A DNA stretch of 47,294 nt from a virus. The stretch is from the IMG/VR virus record IMGVR_UViG_3300018476_000002, positions 1-47,294 of that record; one strand, given 5' to 3'. Below are positions 13,567 through 22,088 of the stretch, piece by piece; within the stretch, counting starts at the first letter, position 1, and each line of letters starts with the position of its first letter. Made by a program: the position numbers and the translations under genes. The notes below the pieces were generated by a model. The model saw only the letters and a list, made by a program, of their open reading frames with translations, made no database searches and was not told where the DNA came from.

Positions 13567-16500
13567 CGTGCTCTCCTCACTCCGGCACGAGTGCCCTTGG
13601 TGAATGCGCCGCCGACTCCCGCGACGATCTTGTCCGCGGCCCGGTCCTGGGAGCCCGCGATGGCGGCGGCGAGGTCGCGGACGTCACGTCGGAGGCCCGC
13701 GACACCATGTCCGAGGGAGCCGTCGTTGACGTCGACGGCGACCCGGTTGCCGCGTGCCGCCGACGCGTCGCTCTCGCGCTGGTCGTCGGACCGCTTGGAC
13801 TCTCGACCCTTCTTCGCCTTCTCGGCGCGGTCCTTGCGGTCCTCCTTGGCGTCGCGGGCTTCGTCGAGCATCTTCTCGTACCGACGCATGAGTCGCTCGA
13901 GGCTCCGGATGCGCTGGTTCATCCGCGTCACTCGCTCCCGGAGATGGCCCACAACCTCAGCCTGGTCGGCGATCTCGGCGTCGAACCGGATGCTGCCGGC
14001 TGTGTCGCCGGCTCCCTTCTGGGCGCCGGTCATGGCGTCGTACTTCGCCTGGTACTCGGCGAGCTGGGCCGGGGTGAACTTCGCGAACGCGTTGACGAGG
14101 TCGGCGTTGCCGGACGCGACGACGGACTCGAAGGCGCCTCCGGTCAGGTACTGGCCGATATAGGACTCGGCGTCCTCGAAGGCTCCGGCGGTGATGGTGG
14201 CGTCGACGATCGTCTTGATGATCTTGTCGAAGGAGGGGACGCCGGAGGGGGTCGCTCCAGGGGCCCACGGGTTGGTCTCGCCGGTGAACGGGTCGACGGT
14301 GAGGCCGGACTGGATGCCCTTGGAGAGGTCGGCCTGTGCGTTGATGAGGGCGTCGTACGCCGCCTGCTCCTTGGCGAGCTTCTTCGCCAGCTTGTCGCGC
14401 TCGCGGGTTTCGTTGCGGAGGGCGCGCTCGCTGTGGTGGATGGCGTCGCGGAGGCCGACGATGAGTGCCTGGAGTTGGGGCCCGCCGAAGTTGATGCCGG
14501 ACCCGAACCCGGCCGATCCTGCGAGCCCACCGTCGGCCATGCCAGGGAGGTGGCCGTAGCGGGACCACAGCATCGACCGGTCGCGCCGCACGAGCTCCTG
14601 AGGGATGACGACCTCGCCCCTGTGGACGATGCCGGCGACCTCGTGCTTGGCGCCGTCGCCGGTGTAGCCACCCTCGGCCTTGCCGGGTGCGGCGATGGCG
14701 ACGGGGATGACCATCCGTGAGGAGATGGCGGCACGGAGGGTGTCGAGCTTCGAGCGGGCAGAGGACGTGTCGGCGTCGATCGGGATGCTGCGGGTGTGGC
14801 CGGTGAGGTCGTCGAGGTAGGAGTCGAGGTCGGTGACGGCGCCGGAGGCGTCCTCGATCGGCTTCTTGTCGATCTTGGGTCGGATGGTCTTGCGGCCGAT
14901 GAGTCCGAGGTCGTCGGCGAGACCCTGGGCGGCCTTGCGGGTTTTGCCGGCGGCCATGGCGGCGTCGATGAATCCCCGTCGGGCGTTGGCGAGGAACTTC
15001 ACTCGGTCGAGCCCGCGGAGGTTGCGGGCGTACTTGAGGGCCGAGTCGGCGATCTTGTCGAGGGCCGCCTGGGTTTCGCGTCCCTCGTCGGTGAAGACGT
15101 TGAGTCCCCTGCCGTTCTCCTTCACGGTCTCGGAGAAGTCGGCGAGCGCTTGTGCGTAGTCGCGCAGGGAGCCGCGCTTCTCGAGGAGCGCGTTGATGGA
15201 GGCGAGGGACTCCTCGAACTCGGCGGCCGACTGGGATGCCACGTGGAACTGGTCGCTGGTGTAGTCAAGGCTGGGGCCCAGCAGGTTGTACAGCGCGTCA
15301 GCGCCCTCCTTGACGCCGGAGCCGACCTCGAGCCTCTCCTGGCGGATCTTCTCGCGGGCGGCGACGATCCGGTCCGCCATCCGCTCCTCGGCGGTGGCGT
15401 AGGTGTCGCCGAGTCCGATGGCCTCGTAGATGCCGTTGAAGAAGTCTTCGGCGCCGAAGTCCTCGTTCATGGTGGCGAGATCCTGTCGGCCGAGCTTGAT
15501 CGCGGCGCGGAGCTGTTCGATGCTGTCGCCCGCGTGCTCGACGTTCTGGTCGAAGGTCTCGACGGAGTCGGAGCCGGCGTCGAAGGATGACTTGAGGTCG
15601 AGCAGTCCACCGACTCCGGCTCCGACGGCGGCGCCCCATGGGCCGCCGAAGGAGCCGATGAGCGCCCCCGTGGCCGCGTTGGACGCCCCGACCTTGTCGG
15701 CGTAGCCGCTCACCACGGCCGCTAGGAGCGCCGTCTGAGCGACGGCGGGTCCGATGGACTTGGCGTACGCCGTCACCGCCCCCCGCGCCTCCATGGCTCG
15801 CGTCTGCTGCGCCAGGAGGGTCTTGTTGCCAGCCTCGGTGGCGTACGCCATCTCCTTCTGGATCTGCGCCGTGGAGCGACCCGAGTAGAGGACGGCGTTG
15901 CCGAGGTCGCGCCACGCGAACCGGGCCGCGGCCGCGGTCTTCGTGGACGCGAACAGCGTCTTGCCCATCCGGCCAGTCGTGATCTCGGCGAGGGCGACGG
16001 CGCGTCCGTAGATGCCGACTGCGGCGCCAAGGGCGATGAAGATGGTGCCGAGTGGGGTGTCGGCGATGGCGGCAATCACGTCGAACAGCGCGGTCAGGCC
16101 GGGGATGAGCACGTGGCCGATTGGGGCCGCCGCCTCCAGGAGTTGGATGATGGCGTTGGAGATCGACACGATGAGGTCGACGACTTCGGGGCCCATGGTG
16201 TGGACGTAGTCGAGGAACTCCTGGAAGCCCTGGTTGGTCTCGAGGTTGGCGGTCGCCTCCGCGAAATCACGAGAGAACTTGAGGAGCCCAGACGAGAAGT
16301 CTTGGGTGGCCGGGTCGAGGGCGATCATGACGTTCGAGATGCCGAGGACGAGGTTGCCGAGGGTGCGGCCCATGTCGAGGATGATCGGCTTGGCGTCGTT
16401 CTCCATGTAGTCGAAGAACTTCGTCCACCGTTCGGAGGCCAGGTCGGCGCCACCGTCGGCGGCCAGCTCGCCGATGCCTTCGGCGATGTTGCGGATGATC

Positions 16501-17006
16501 TCCTCGACCTGGGGCCCGCGCGCCAGGAGGCTCTCGATGCCCTCTTCGAAGCCGGGGAACATGCCCTCTCGGGCGGCGTCCTGGAGGTCGTCGACCACGG
16601 GCCGCAGAGAGTCGAGGAACATCGCGAACTGGGCCCCCGCCGGCCCCATGTCCTCGAGCGCCTGCTGCATCTTGACGAGGTTGTCGGTGGTCGGCTCAAT
16701 GCTGTACTCGTTGACTGCATCGAGAGCGTCGCCCATGCCGTCGAACGCCAGGAGCATCACGCCGGCAGCCGAGCCCGCCATGAACAGCCCGGTCGACAGC
16801 CCAGCGAGCATGGGGATCGCGGCGGCGCCGAGCGGCGCGATGGCTGGCGCGAGAGCCATGAAGCCCTGCGCCAGCCACGCGGTCCGGTCGTTCGTGGTGT
16901 TGATCTCCTCGCGCACCCCACGCACGGATGCCTTCGCGGCCATCATGGCGCGCTGGAAGTCAGAGACGTCGCCCTTGACTCGCGTCATGACGGTGCGGTC
17001 GGTCAC
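13563..17006 (-). CDS. Tape measure protein
   Basis: 1147 aa, the longest gene, starting at GTG 17006 (GTGA overlap). N-terminal MTRVKGDVSDFQRAMMAAKA and hydrophobic stretches (APAIAPLGAAAIPMLAGLST; GLFMAGSAAGVMLLAFDG) are followed by long helices. The GYTGDGAKHEVAGIVHRGEV / IPQELVRRDRSMLWSRYGHL block is a classic tape measure signature. The C-terminus is a coiled coil (VGHLRERVTRMNQRIRSLER). Known biology: length sets tail length at roughly 0.15 nm per residue, so a tail of about 170 nm is expected. Confidence 0.95.
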   Translation of the reverse strand: MTDRTVMTRVKGDVSDFQRAMMAAKASVRGVREEINTTNDRTAWLAQGFMALAPAIAPLGAAAIPMLAGLSTGLFMAGSAAGVMLLAFDGMGDALDAVNEYSIEPTTDNLVKMQQALEDMGPAGAQFAMFLDSLRPVVDDLQDAAREGMFPGFEEGIESLLARGPQVEEIIRNIAEGIGELAADGGADLASERWTKFFDYMENDAKPIILDMGRTLGNLVLGISNVMIALDPATQDFSSGLLKFSRDFAEATANLETNQGFQEFLDYVHTMGPEVVDLIVSISNAIIQLLEAAAPIGHVLIPGLTALFDVIAAIADTPLGTIFIALGAAVGIYGRAVALAEITTGRMGKTLFASTKTAAAARFAWRDLGNAVLYSGRSTAQIQKEMAYATEAGNKTLLAQQTRAMEARGAVTAYAKSIGPAVAQTALLAAVVSGYADKVGASNAATGALIGSFGGPWGAAVGAGVGGLLDLKSSFDAGSDSVETFDQNVEHAGDSIEQLRAAIKLGRQDLATMNEDFGAEDFFNGIYEAIGLGDTYATAEERMADRIVAAREKIRQERLEVGSGVKEGADALYNLLGPSLDYTSDQFHVASQSAAEFEESLASINALLEKRGSLRDYAQALADFSETVKENGRGLNVFTDEGRETQAALDKIADSALKYARNLRGLDRVKFLANARRGFIDAAMAAGKTRKAAQGLADDLGLIGRKTIRPKIDKKPIEDASGAVTDLDSYLDDLTGHTRSIPIDADTSSARSKLDTLRAAISSRMVIPVAIAAPGKAEGGYTGDGAKHEVAGIVHRGEVVIPQELVRRDRSMLWSRYGHLPGMADGGLAGSAGFGSGINFGGPQLQALIVGLRDAIHHSERALRNETRERDKLAKKLAKEQAAYDALINAQADLSKGIQSGLTVDPFTGETNPWAPGATPSGVPSFDKIIKTIVDATITAGAFEDAESYIGQYLTGGAFESVVASGNADLVNAFAKFTPAQLAEYQAKYDAMTGAQKGAGDTAGSIRFDAEIADQAEVVGHLRERVTRMNQRIRSLERLMRRYEKMLDEARDAKEDRKDRAEKAKKGRESKRSDDQRESDASAARGNRVAVDVNDGSLGHGVAGLRRDVRDLAAAIAGSQDRAADKIVAGVGGAFTKGTRAGVRRAR

Positions 17007-17473
17007 GTCCTAGCCTTCCTGGCTGGCCGGCGGTGAGCTTGAGCCTCATCTTCGGTCATGGTGCGAGCGAAGTAGTGGACGCCATCATCCCAGCCCTCGG
17101 GGAGTTTACGGCGTTCCGCGTCCTCGCGTTTCGCGCGCTTGAACCTCTCGACAGCCTTCGTGGCGTAGCAGGTCTCGGTGTCGATCATGAACACCTGGGA
17201 CTGGTGGGCGACCGCGCGTGGCAGACCGCATCCACACGAGCAGAGCCCTTCGTCCCACTCCGCGAGCGCGAGCGCCTGCCCGCGGGCAATGTCATCCCAG
17301 ACCGACTCCCGCATGACGGTGGTGGTGCCGGTGAGCACCCCTTCCGCGTCGCGGTGCTCGTGGACCTCCTTCGGCACCCACCCGTCTTCGAACTCGCGGA
17401 GCGTTACCCCGAAGCGCTCTGCGATTCGGAGGCGCCGTCGGAGAGCCGCCGAAGTGCTGACGGCAACGTCGAT
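17003..17473 (-). CDS. Tail assembly chaperone, -1 frameshift extension (G-T type)
   Basis: 156 residues in the -1 frame relative to the 17404-18033 gene, made only as a fusion. After slipping at CCCAAAA the product continues IDVAVSTSAALRRRLRIAER and FGVTLREFEDGWVPKEVHEH, with a Cys pair CSCGCG. In this frame there is no good independent start until GTG 17377, and the bases before it code for sensible protein, which supports the fusion. Fusion length is 343 aa. G/GT chaperones hold the tape measure and recruit tube subunits. The stop overlaps the tape measure start. Confidence 0.75.
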   Translation of the reverse strand: MDVAVSTSAALRRRLRIAERFGVTLREFEDGWVPKEVHEHRDAEGVLTGTTTVMRESVWDDIARGQALALAEWDEGLCSCGCGLPRAVAHQSQVFMIDTETCYATKAVERFKRAKREDAERRKLPEGWDDGVHYFARTMTEDEAQAHRRPARKART

Positions 17474-18033
17474 TTTGGGAGCTTCGTCACCACCCGGTTT
17501 GCCTCCTGGCAGGTCTTCTCCAGCTCAGCCCACTCGCCGGGGTTGACCTTCTCGGTGAACTGCTGCCAAGTCCCGCAGTCGTCGTGCTCGCAGCCCTTCC
17601 GCGTGCAGTCGGCGAAGACCGGGTCGTAGAGACTCATCTTGATGAGGTCGTCGTCGACAGCCTCGCGGTTGAACCCCATGTAGGTGTCGATCTGGTCGCC
17701 CGGCCGGGGCGGGCGCTTCGCGCAGATCGCGCGGTAGACGTCCTTGGAGACGGCGCGGAACCGGAACCACACGGCGGCGGCCGACAGGGGGCCTGCCTCG
17801 AACTCCTCGAGCTCCTTGGCGAGCTTCGTGGTCTTCGCCGACGCCTTGCCCTTCCCGAGACGCGGAGAGGCGGCGTCCTTCGCGATCTGCTCGGAGAGGG
17901 CCTCCTGCCGCTCCTGCCACTCGTCGAGGAGCTTGGGGGCCAGGATGATCTGGCAGGCTTCCTCGCGGAGCTCGAAGTTGCTGCCGAGAGAGCCGAGGAG
18001 CGCGGCGCCATCGACCGGAGTGGGGCCGCTCAC
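17404..18033 (-). CDS. Tail assembly chaperone, short form (G type)
   Basis: 209 aa from GTG 18033 (GTGA overlap). Key segments: NFELREEACQIILAPKLLDE, WFRFRAVSKDVYRAICAKRP and DLIKMSLYDPVFADC. The C-terminal ANRVVTKLPKSTLPSALRRL holds the slippery site. The gene lies between major tail protein and tape measure, the usual place for the chaperone pair. Most ribosomes should end at 17404 and make this form; a minority shift to make the extended product. Confidence 0.8.
   Translation of the reverse strand: MSGPTPVDGAALLGSLGSNFELREEACQIILAPKLLDEWQERQEALSEQIAKDAASPRLGKGKASAKTTKLAKELEEFEAGPLSAAAVWFRFRAVSKDVYRAICAKRPPRPGDQIDTYMGFNREAVDDDLIKMSLYDPVFADCTRKGCEHDDCGTWQQFTEKVNPGEWAELEKTCQEANRVVTKLPKSTLPSALRRLSDGASESQSASG
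17473..17479 (-). other. Programmed -1 frameshift slippery site
   Basis: The heptamer C-CCA-AAA is read in the 17404-18033 frame as ..CTC CCA AAA TCG... It fits X-XXY-YYZ exactly, so both tRNAs can re-pair one base back as CCC AAA. Codon phase was checked from the 18033 start (187 codons to the end of AAA). The -1 frame stays open for 156 residues to 17003. Confidence 0.8.
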
Positions 18034-18338
18034 GACTCGTTCACCGTGGCGCCAGCGGCCTCGACTTGGGCGCGCATCGCCTCGGAGATCTGCTCGCCCG
18101 GGATGGAGTTGCCGTCGGCGTCGACGAGGTGCGCCTTGAGGACGTCGATGCTGACGTCGAGATCGTCGATCACGATGCCGCAGGACAGGGTGATGCTGCG
18201 GTCGGTCGCGGCGGTGTCGAGGCCGGTGATCGCGAAGCCGTTGGCGAGGGTGCACTTACCGAGGTCAAGCTCGATCCCCATGTCCGTGGTGAGAATCACC
18301 GACAGGTCGCCGTCCTGGCGCTTGAACGAGAGATGCAT
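18030..18338 (-). CDS. Small tail protein
   Basis: 102 aa, starting MHLSFKRQDGDLSVILTTDM, with AAAGG 10 nt upstream. Beta-rich throughout (IELDLGKCTLANGFAITGLD; ITLSCGIVIDDLDVSIDVLK), with a helical C-terminus. It sits between the major tail protein and the chaperone, coupled to the latter. It could be a second tube protein or a chaperone partner. No firm family. Confidence 0.6.
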   Translation of the reverse strand: MHLSFKRQDGDLSVILTTDMGIELDLGKCTLANGFAITGLDTAATDRSITLSCGIVIDDLDVSIDVLKAHLVDADGNSIPGEQISEAMRAQVEAAGATVNES

Positions 18339-18379
18339 TGGGCTGGGCCTTTCGTTGTGGGCTGGGCTGGCTGGGTGAA

Positions 18380-18420
18380 CAACCGCTGCGCGACCCCAGC
18401 CCGGCGTCGCGCAGCGGTTG
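18380..18420 (-). terminator. 15-bp perfect hairpin after major tail gene
   Basis: Arms CAACCGCTGCGCGAC (18380-18394) and its exact complement (18406-18420) flank an 11-base loop, starting 3 bases past the major tail stop codon. The transcript continues TTCACC, a poor U-tract. Such strong stems after major tail genes commonly terminate part of the transcripts or protect the mRNA 3' end. Confidence 0.7.
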
Positions 18421-18422
18421 AC

Positions 18423-18953
18423 TCAGGATGCGTCGACGACGCCTCGGACCGGCCCCGCGTTCTTGTACGACGCGGCCTGCTGGATGAAGAACTCGGCGTT
18501 CTCGTCGGTGGGGTCGCCCATGTCGATCTGGGCACCGACCTTCATGTGGTGCGCGCGGTAGCGGTCGCCGGTGTCGAAGGGCTCGTCCTCGGCGTCGAGG
18601 CCGCGACGCTCGACGAAGACGACCTCGGTGCCGTCGACGAGGGCGTCGAACAGCTCGTTGCCGTCCGCGCCGGGCGCACCCTGCGGGTCGTAGACGTACT
18701 GGAGGTCGCCGAACGTGAACGTCGTCCGGTTGAGCTGCTCGAGGGTGACCTTGGAGCAGAGCCGGGCCGGCTTGTTGCCCTTCGCGGTGGACCCGGTCGG
18801 GGCCCAGCCGGCGGGGTAGAGGTAGCACGAGACGTTGATTCCCGCGTCGAGCTCGGCCAGCGTGATGCCGGTGAGGTCGTCGGGAATGTCGAACAGCGCG
18901 ACAACGCTGATGTTGCCGAGGGTCGGAGTGCCCTCGGGGTAGACAGCAGTCAT
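18423..18953 (-). CDS. Major tail (tube) protein
   Basis: 176 aa with a strong AGGAGGG site 6 nt before ATG. It starts MTAVYPEGTPTLGNISVVAL. Beta-rich segments (TFTFGDLQYVYDPQGAPGAD; VVFVERRGLDAEDEPFDTGD; YRAHHMKVGAQIDMGD) match tube proteins of long-tailed actinophages. Strong ribosome site, following hairpin and placement before the chaperone genes all fit a highly expressed virion protein. Confidence 0.85.
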   Translation of the reverse strand: MTAVYPEGTPTLGNISVVALFDIPDDLTGITLAELDAGINVSCYLYPAGWAPTGSTAKGNKPARLCSKVTLEQLNRTTFTFGDLQYVYDPQGAPGADGNELFDALVDGTEVVFVERRGLDAEDEPFDTGDRYRAHHMKVGAQIDMGDPTDENAEFFIQQAASYKNAGPVRGVVDAS

Positions 18954-18965
18954 GGGGTGTCCCTC

Positions 18966-19205
18966 CTAGGACGTGGTGGCGTCGCCGCCGGGGTTGGTGT
19001 TGGTCGTGCCGCCCTCAGGGGCCCCAGCGGGCGGGAGGGACGTCTTGGGCTTGAACCCGAGCGGCCGGCCGTGACGCGTGATCGGCTTGCCTTCGAGGAC
19101 CGGGTACTTCATGCGCTTCGCGAAGGCCCGCGACAGGGTGGTCTCGCCTCCCGACGGGAGCTTCACGCGGACCCGCTCGGACGGGTCCCTCTTCGACTTC
19201 GCCAT
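18966..19205 (-). CDS. Small basic protein in head-tail region
   Basis: 79 aa, starting MAKSKRDPSERVRVKLPSGG. The N-terminal half is basic and the C-terminus is Pro/Gly/Thr-rich (LPPAGAPEGGTTNTNPGG), so it is probably partly disordered. It overlaps the tail terminator stop (TGATG). Similar small basic proteins occur between tail terminator and tube genes in actinophages. Function unknown. Confidence 0.65.
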   Translation of the reverse strand: MAKSKRDPSERVRVKLPSGGETTLSRAFAKRMKYPVLEGKPITRHGRPLGFKPKTSLPPAGAPEGGTTNTNPGGDATTS

Positions 19206-19699
19206 CACGGGCCTCCCACAGGCATCCGGCGGCGGGACGAAGCGCCCACCGCGTACTCATCCACACCGTAGTAGACCGGTGACCCGTCGGGACGGATTGC
19301 GTCGTCGGAGCGCCAGATTCGTGGTGACGTCTCGACGCTGATGAGGCCCGTCGGGAGGTCATCGACCTGGAGTCGCCTCCCGGCGAGAGCGTCGCGGATC
19401 GCCTGGCCGGCCCACTTCGCCTGCCACCGGGAGCCGCCGACGAACTGGATGGCACAGAAGGTGGAGTTGCGGGTATGACGGCCCGAGAGTCGGAGGTTGA
19501 ACGGTAGGCCCACGTTGGCGGTGTAGACGGCGTACGGCAGGTTGTATGTGACGACAGCCTTGCCCTCGGCATCTTCGAGGAACGGCTTCTGTTCGCCGTC
19601 GAAGATAGCGACTCCCAGCGGACCAGGCTCGCCGGTGCTGAGCTCGGCGCCTGCCAGGATCTCGAGGATCACGTCGTCGATGGTCTCCACGGTGCTCAC
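19205..19699 (-). CDS. Tail terminator/completion protein
   Basis: 164 aa from GTG 19699 (GTGA overlap). It starts MSTVETIDDVILEILAGAEL. The strand pattern (GKAVVTYNLPYAVYTANVGL; NSTFCAIQFVGGSRWQAKWA; IRDALAGRRLQVDDLPTGLI) fits proteins that cap the tail tube and meet the head connector. Position, two genes before the tube protein, agrees. Confidence 0.7.
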   Translation of the reverse strand: MSTVETIDDVILEILAGAELSTGEPGPLGVAIFDGEQKPFLEDAEGKAVVTYNLPYAVYTANVGLPFNLRLSGRHTRNSTFCAIQFVGGSRWQAKWAGQAIRDALAGRRLQVDDLPTGLISVETSPRIWRSDDAIRPDGSPVYYGVDEYAVGASSRRRMPVGGP

Positions 19700-20085
19700 T
19701 CGCGCGTCCCCCCGAAGACGGCGTCCTCGGCCATGTCGGCGAAGTCGTCGAGGATGGCGGGGATCGCGGCATGCTGGCGGGCGCGGAAGTCGTACACGGG
19801 GCCGTTGTTGACCGACCCGAAGGCGATGATGTTGGCGAGCTCGCCCTGGCCCTCCTTGTTGAAGCCGACCTCGAGCTCGAGGGGTCCGATCATGTCGGAG
19901 CCGATCGCGTCCGGGAGGTGCTTGAGCTGGCGGTGGCCGGCGGCGTCCTCCTTCTGGATGCGGGTGAGCCGGCGCCGCACCGGACCCGCGAGGACGCGCG
20001 TGGCGCCGCGCTGGACCCGGCCGGGAGCACCGGAGAGGTCGGCCTCGAGCTCGCCGAAGCCCTCGTCGTAGATGTGAATGTCCAT
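19696..20085 (-). CDS. Head-tail joining protein, HK97 gp10-like
   Basis: 129 aa, AAGGAGG 9 nt before ATG 20085. It starts MDIHIYDEGFGELEADLSGA. The mix of a basic helix (GATRVLAGPVRRRLTRIQKE) with LEVGFNKEGQGELANIIAFG and a C-terminal helix is the HK97 gp10-like pattern, including the 'AxxxEFG' style segment (IAFGS) typical of these neck proteins. Confidence 0.7.
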   Translation of the reverse strand: MDIHIYDEGFGELEADLSGAPGRVQRGATRVLAGPVRRRLTRIQKEDAAGHRQLKHLPDAIGSDMIGPLELEVGFNKEGQGELANIIAFGSVNNGPVYDFRARQHAAIPAILDDFADMAEDAVFGGTRE

Positions 20086-20558
20086 CAGGCGACCGCCTCC
20101 TTCACTCGGAACCGCCGCTTGCTCGCGTGCGTCTTGTGGAACGGGCCGGTGATGGAGAACTTCCGGCCGACCATGTCCTCGTCGCTCGAGTTGCCAGCCT
20201 TCGTCCACTCGCAGACGTCGTCGGCTCGGACCGAGGCCGACGAGCCCTGGATGATCTCGACGCCAGGTAGTGGCCTGAGCGGGAGTTGCACCTGGGACGT
20301 CAGGTACGTCGACTCGTGGGTGCCGGGCGCCCCGGTCTCGACGACGTTCGAGTTAATGTCGGCGCGGACTTGCATCCGGCACGGACCCTCGTAGATCACC
20401 GTCGGAGGCGGCACGTCGTCGTACTGGCCCGTGGCGTCGTTGCGGACGCCCTTGCTTGTTGACGCCCGCGTGATGATGCACTCGTCGACGAACTGGAACC
20501 GCGAGGACATCTGGCCGGCGAGGGAGAGCTGGGTGAGCTGGGCGTCACCAGACGGCAT
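20085..20558 (-). CDS. Head-tail stopper-like protein
   Basis: 157 aa, starting MPSGDAQLTQLSLAGQMSSR. Core TGQYDDVPPPTVIYEGPCRM and QVQLPLRPLPGVEIIQGSSA, then MVGRKFSITGPFHKTHASKR, fits the small beta-barrel stopper/adaptor proteins of actinophages (DUF6093-like by pattern). It starts one base after the upstream stop and is coupled to the gp10-like gene. Confidence 0.65.
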   Translation of the reverse strand: MPSGDAQLTQLSLAGQMSSRFQFVDECIITRASTSKGVRNDATGQYDDVPPPTVIYEGPCRMQVRADINSNVVETGAPGTHESTYLTSQVQLPLRPLPGVEIIQGSSASVRADDVCEWTKAGNSSDEDMVGRKFSITGPFHKTHASKRRFRVKEAVA

Positions 20559-20559
20559 C

Positions 20560-21048
20560 TCACACCCCCGGCGGCAGGAACGGGAACCACGCCGCCTGAT
20601 GCCCGTACGGGTTGATCGTCGCGAGGTACTGGTCGAGCTCATCCTCTCCGCGGGTGGTGGAGATCGTCGACAGCCCGCCGCGGCCGGACGGCTTCACGTC
20701 GTTGAGGTCGGCCTGCTCCTCCTTGGTGAGGTAGATGCCGCCCTTGGCCTCATCCGACCAGCGCCGGGTGTAGTCGTCGTTGGCCTCGGTGGTGAGGCCC
20801 TGCGGGTTGATCCACACTCGCGCGGCGACCTGCACGGTGACCGACGTGACGACGTCCGGGATCGGCACCGGCGGTGCACTGGGGTCGCCGGTGTCGTCCC
20901 ACTTGTCGGTGGTCGTGGAGCCGACGTACGTCCGCACCCGGACAGAGGCGGCAATAAGGAGGGCCTGCGCGCGTCGGTCGTCCGCCGTGATGTCCTGGCC
21001 GACCCAGTCGGCGAGGTCACGGACGGTCGCGAAGGGCAGGTTTGCCAC
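20560..21048 (-). CDS. Head-tail connector/adaptor protein
   Basis: 162 aa from GTG 21048. It begins MANLPFATVRDLADWVGQDI, then ADDRRAQALLIAASVRVRTY and VTSVTVQVAARVWINPQGLT. A helical bundle with conserved VAARVWxNP is typical of HK97 gp6/gp15-like connector proteins next to the major capsid gene. Position right after capsid supports it. Confidence 0.75.
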   Translation of the reverse strand: MANLPFATVRDLADWVGQDITADDRRAQALLIAASVRVRTYVGSTTTDKWDDTGDPSAPPVPIPDVVTSVTVQVAARVWINPQGLTTEANDDYTRRWSDEAKGGIYLTKEEQADLNDVKPSGRGGLSTISTTRGEDELDQYLATINPYGHQAAWFPFLPPGV

Positions 21049-21078
21049 CTCAGGTCGCCTCTATCCGGGTGTCGTCGA

Positions 21079-22029
21079 TCAGGAGTTCTCGAAGAACTCG
21101 ATCGGGACGATGCGCCGGTTGAACTCGTTCGACGCCGAGTCCTCCGGGTCGACCCAGTCGTTGACCGGCTTGGCACCGGCGAACGTGTCGACGAGCGACC
21201 GGTCGGCGGGGCCGTCGGCGTCACGCGGGTCGTAGTCGCGGATATACCGCATCCCGAGGCCCTGCGTCTGGATCTTGGACCCAGACGAGGCGCCCATGGG
21301 GACGTCGGGGGCGAACGCGGCGAACGCCACGGCGGTCTTGTGGTACGCGAACGCCTGGGTGGGGTCAAGGGCGTTGGACTGGACCACGGTGAAGCCCGCC
21401 ACCCGGCCGCCGATCTGCGCCTCGCGCAGAGCGTTGTTGGCCTGGGAGTCGCCGATGTAGTCGGCGCGCTTGAAGTGGTCGTTCTTGAGGAACGCGGCCT
21501 CCACGGTGGACCCCATCACGAAGATGCGGTCCGACTTCGGGAGGTTGGCGTCGTTCATCGCCTGACGAGCGTCGACGAGCACGTCGTACGGGTCGTCGGA
21601 GGCGTCGAAGTTGATCGTGTCGAAGACCGACGCGGCGGCAGCGGCCTCGAGAGCCTCGGCGACGACCTCCTCGAGCTCCTCGGCAACGGCCCGCATCTCA
21701 GGCTGGAGCACCTGGGCCGCGAAGTCCTTGATGTCGAGGGTGAGGTTCTCGTCGGTGACCCGGATGCCCTTGTAGACGTGCTGGTCGACCTTGACGTCGA
21801 CGGAGGTCTCGCGGAACTCGTCGAAGATGAGGGCGGTCGCGGATCGCAGGGTCCGGCGCCGGGCCTTCATGAGGGCCGGCACGGAGAGCGTGACCGTGTC
21901 GTTCTTCGAGTACGCGAAGTCGTCCTTGCCGAAGTCCCGCCACACGAGCTGCGGGAGCACGATCTCCCGCTGGAGCAGGAGGCGAGACATGCGGATGATG
22001 GTCTCAGCCTTGATGACGGAGTTTGCCAC
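21079..22029 (-). CDS. Major capsid protein
   Basis: 316 aa from GTG 22029 with GTAGGAGG upstream. The N-terminus (MANSVIKAETIIRMSRLLLQ, then REIVLPQLVWRDFGKDDF) and the pattern TSVDVKVDQHVYKGIRVTDE, LTLDIKDFAAQVLQPEMRAV, RIFVMGSTVEAAFLKNDHFK and VAGFTVVQSNALDPTQAFAY match P22-coat/HK97-fold capsid proteins of actinophages. It follows the scaffold and precedes the connectors, the standard order. Confidence 0.9.
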   Translation of the reverse strand: MANSVIKAETIIRMSRLLLQREIVLPQLVWRDFGKDDFAYSKNDTVTLSVPALMKARRRTLRSATALIFDEFRETSVDVKVDQHVYKGIRVTDENLTLDIKDFAAQVLQPEMRAVAEELEEVVAEALEAAAAASVFDTINFDASDDPYDVLVDARQAMNDANLPKSDRIFVMGSTVEAAFLKNDHFKRADYIGDSQANNALREAQIGGRVAGFTVVQSNALDPTQAFAYHKTAVAFAAFAPDVPMGASSGSKIQTQGLGMRYIRDYDPRDADGPADRSLVDTFAGAKPVNDWVDPEDSASNEFNRRIVPIEFFENS

Positions 22030-22052
22030 GGTGACCTCCTACGGTCGGGTGA

Positions 22053-22085
22053 ACCGCTGCGGCCCGTGGCAGTGGGCTTTGCGGT
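22053..22085 (-). terminator. Hairpin between scaffold and capsid genes
   Basis: ACCGC / GCGGT outer arms and GCCC / GGGC inner arms lie in the 59-bp gap before the capsid ribosome site. It may stabilise or separate the capsid message from upstream RNA. No U-tract. Confidence 0.35.
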
Positions 22086-22088
22086 GCG

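Noticed and set aside
17003-17377. Independent gene starting at GTG 17377
   Set aside because: The frame upstream of the GTG codes for convincing protein and connects to a canonical slippery site, so it is better read as a frameshift extension.
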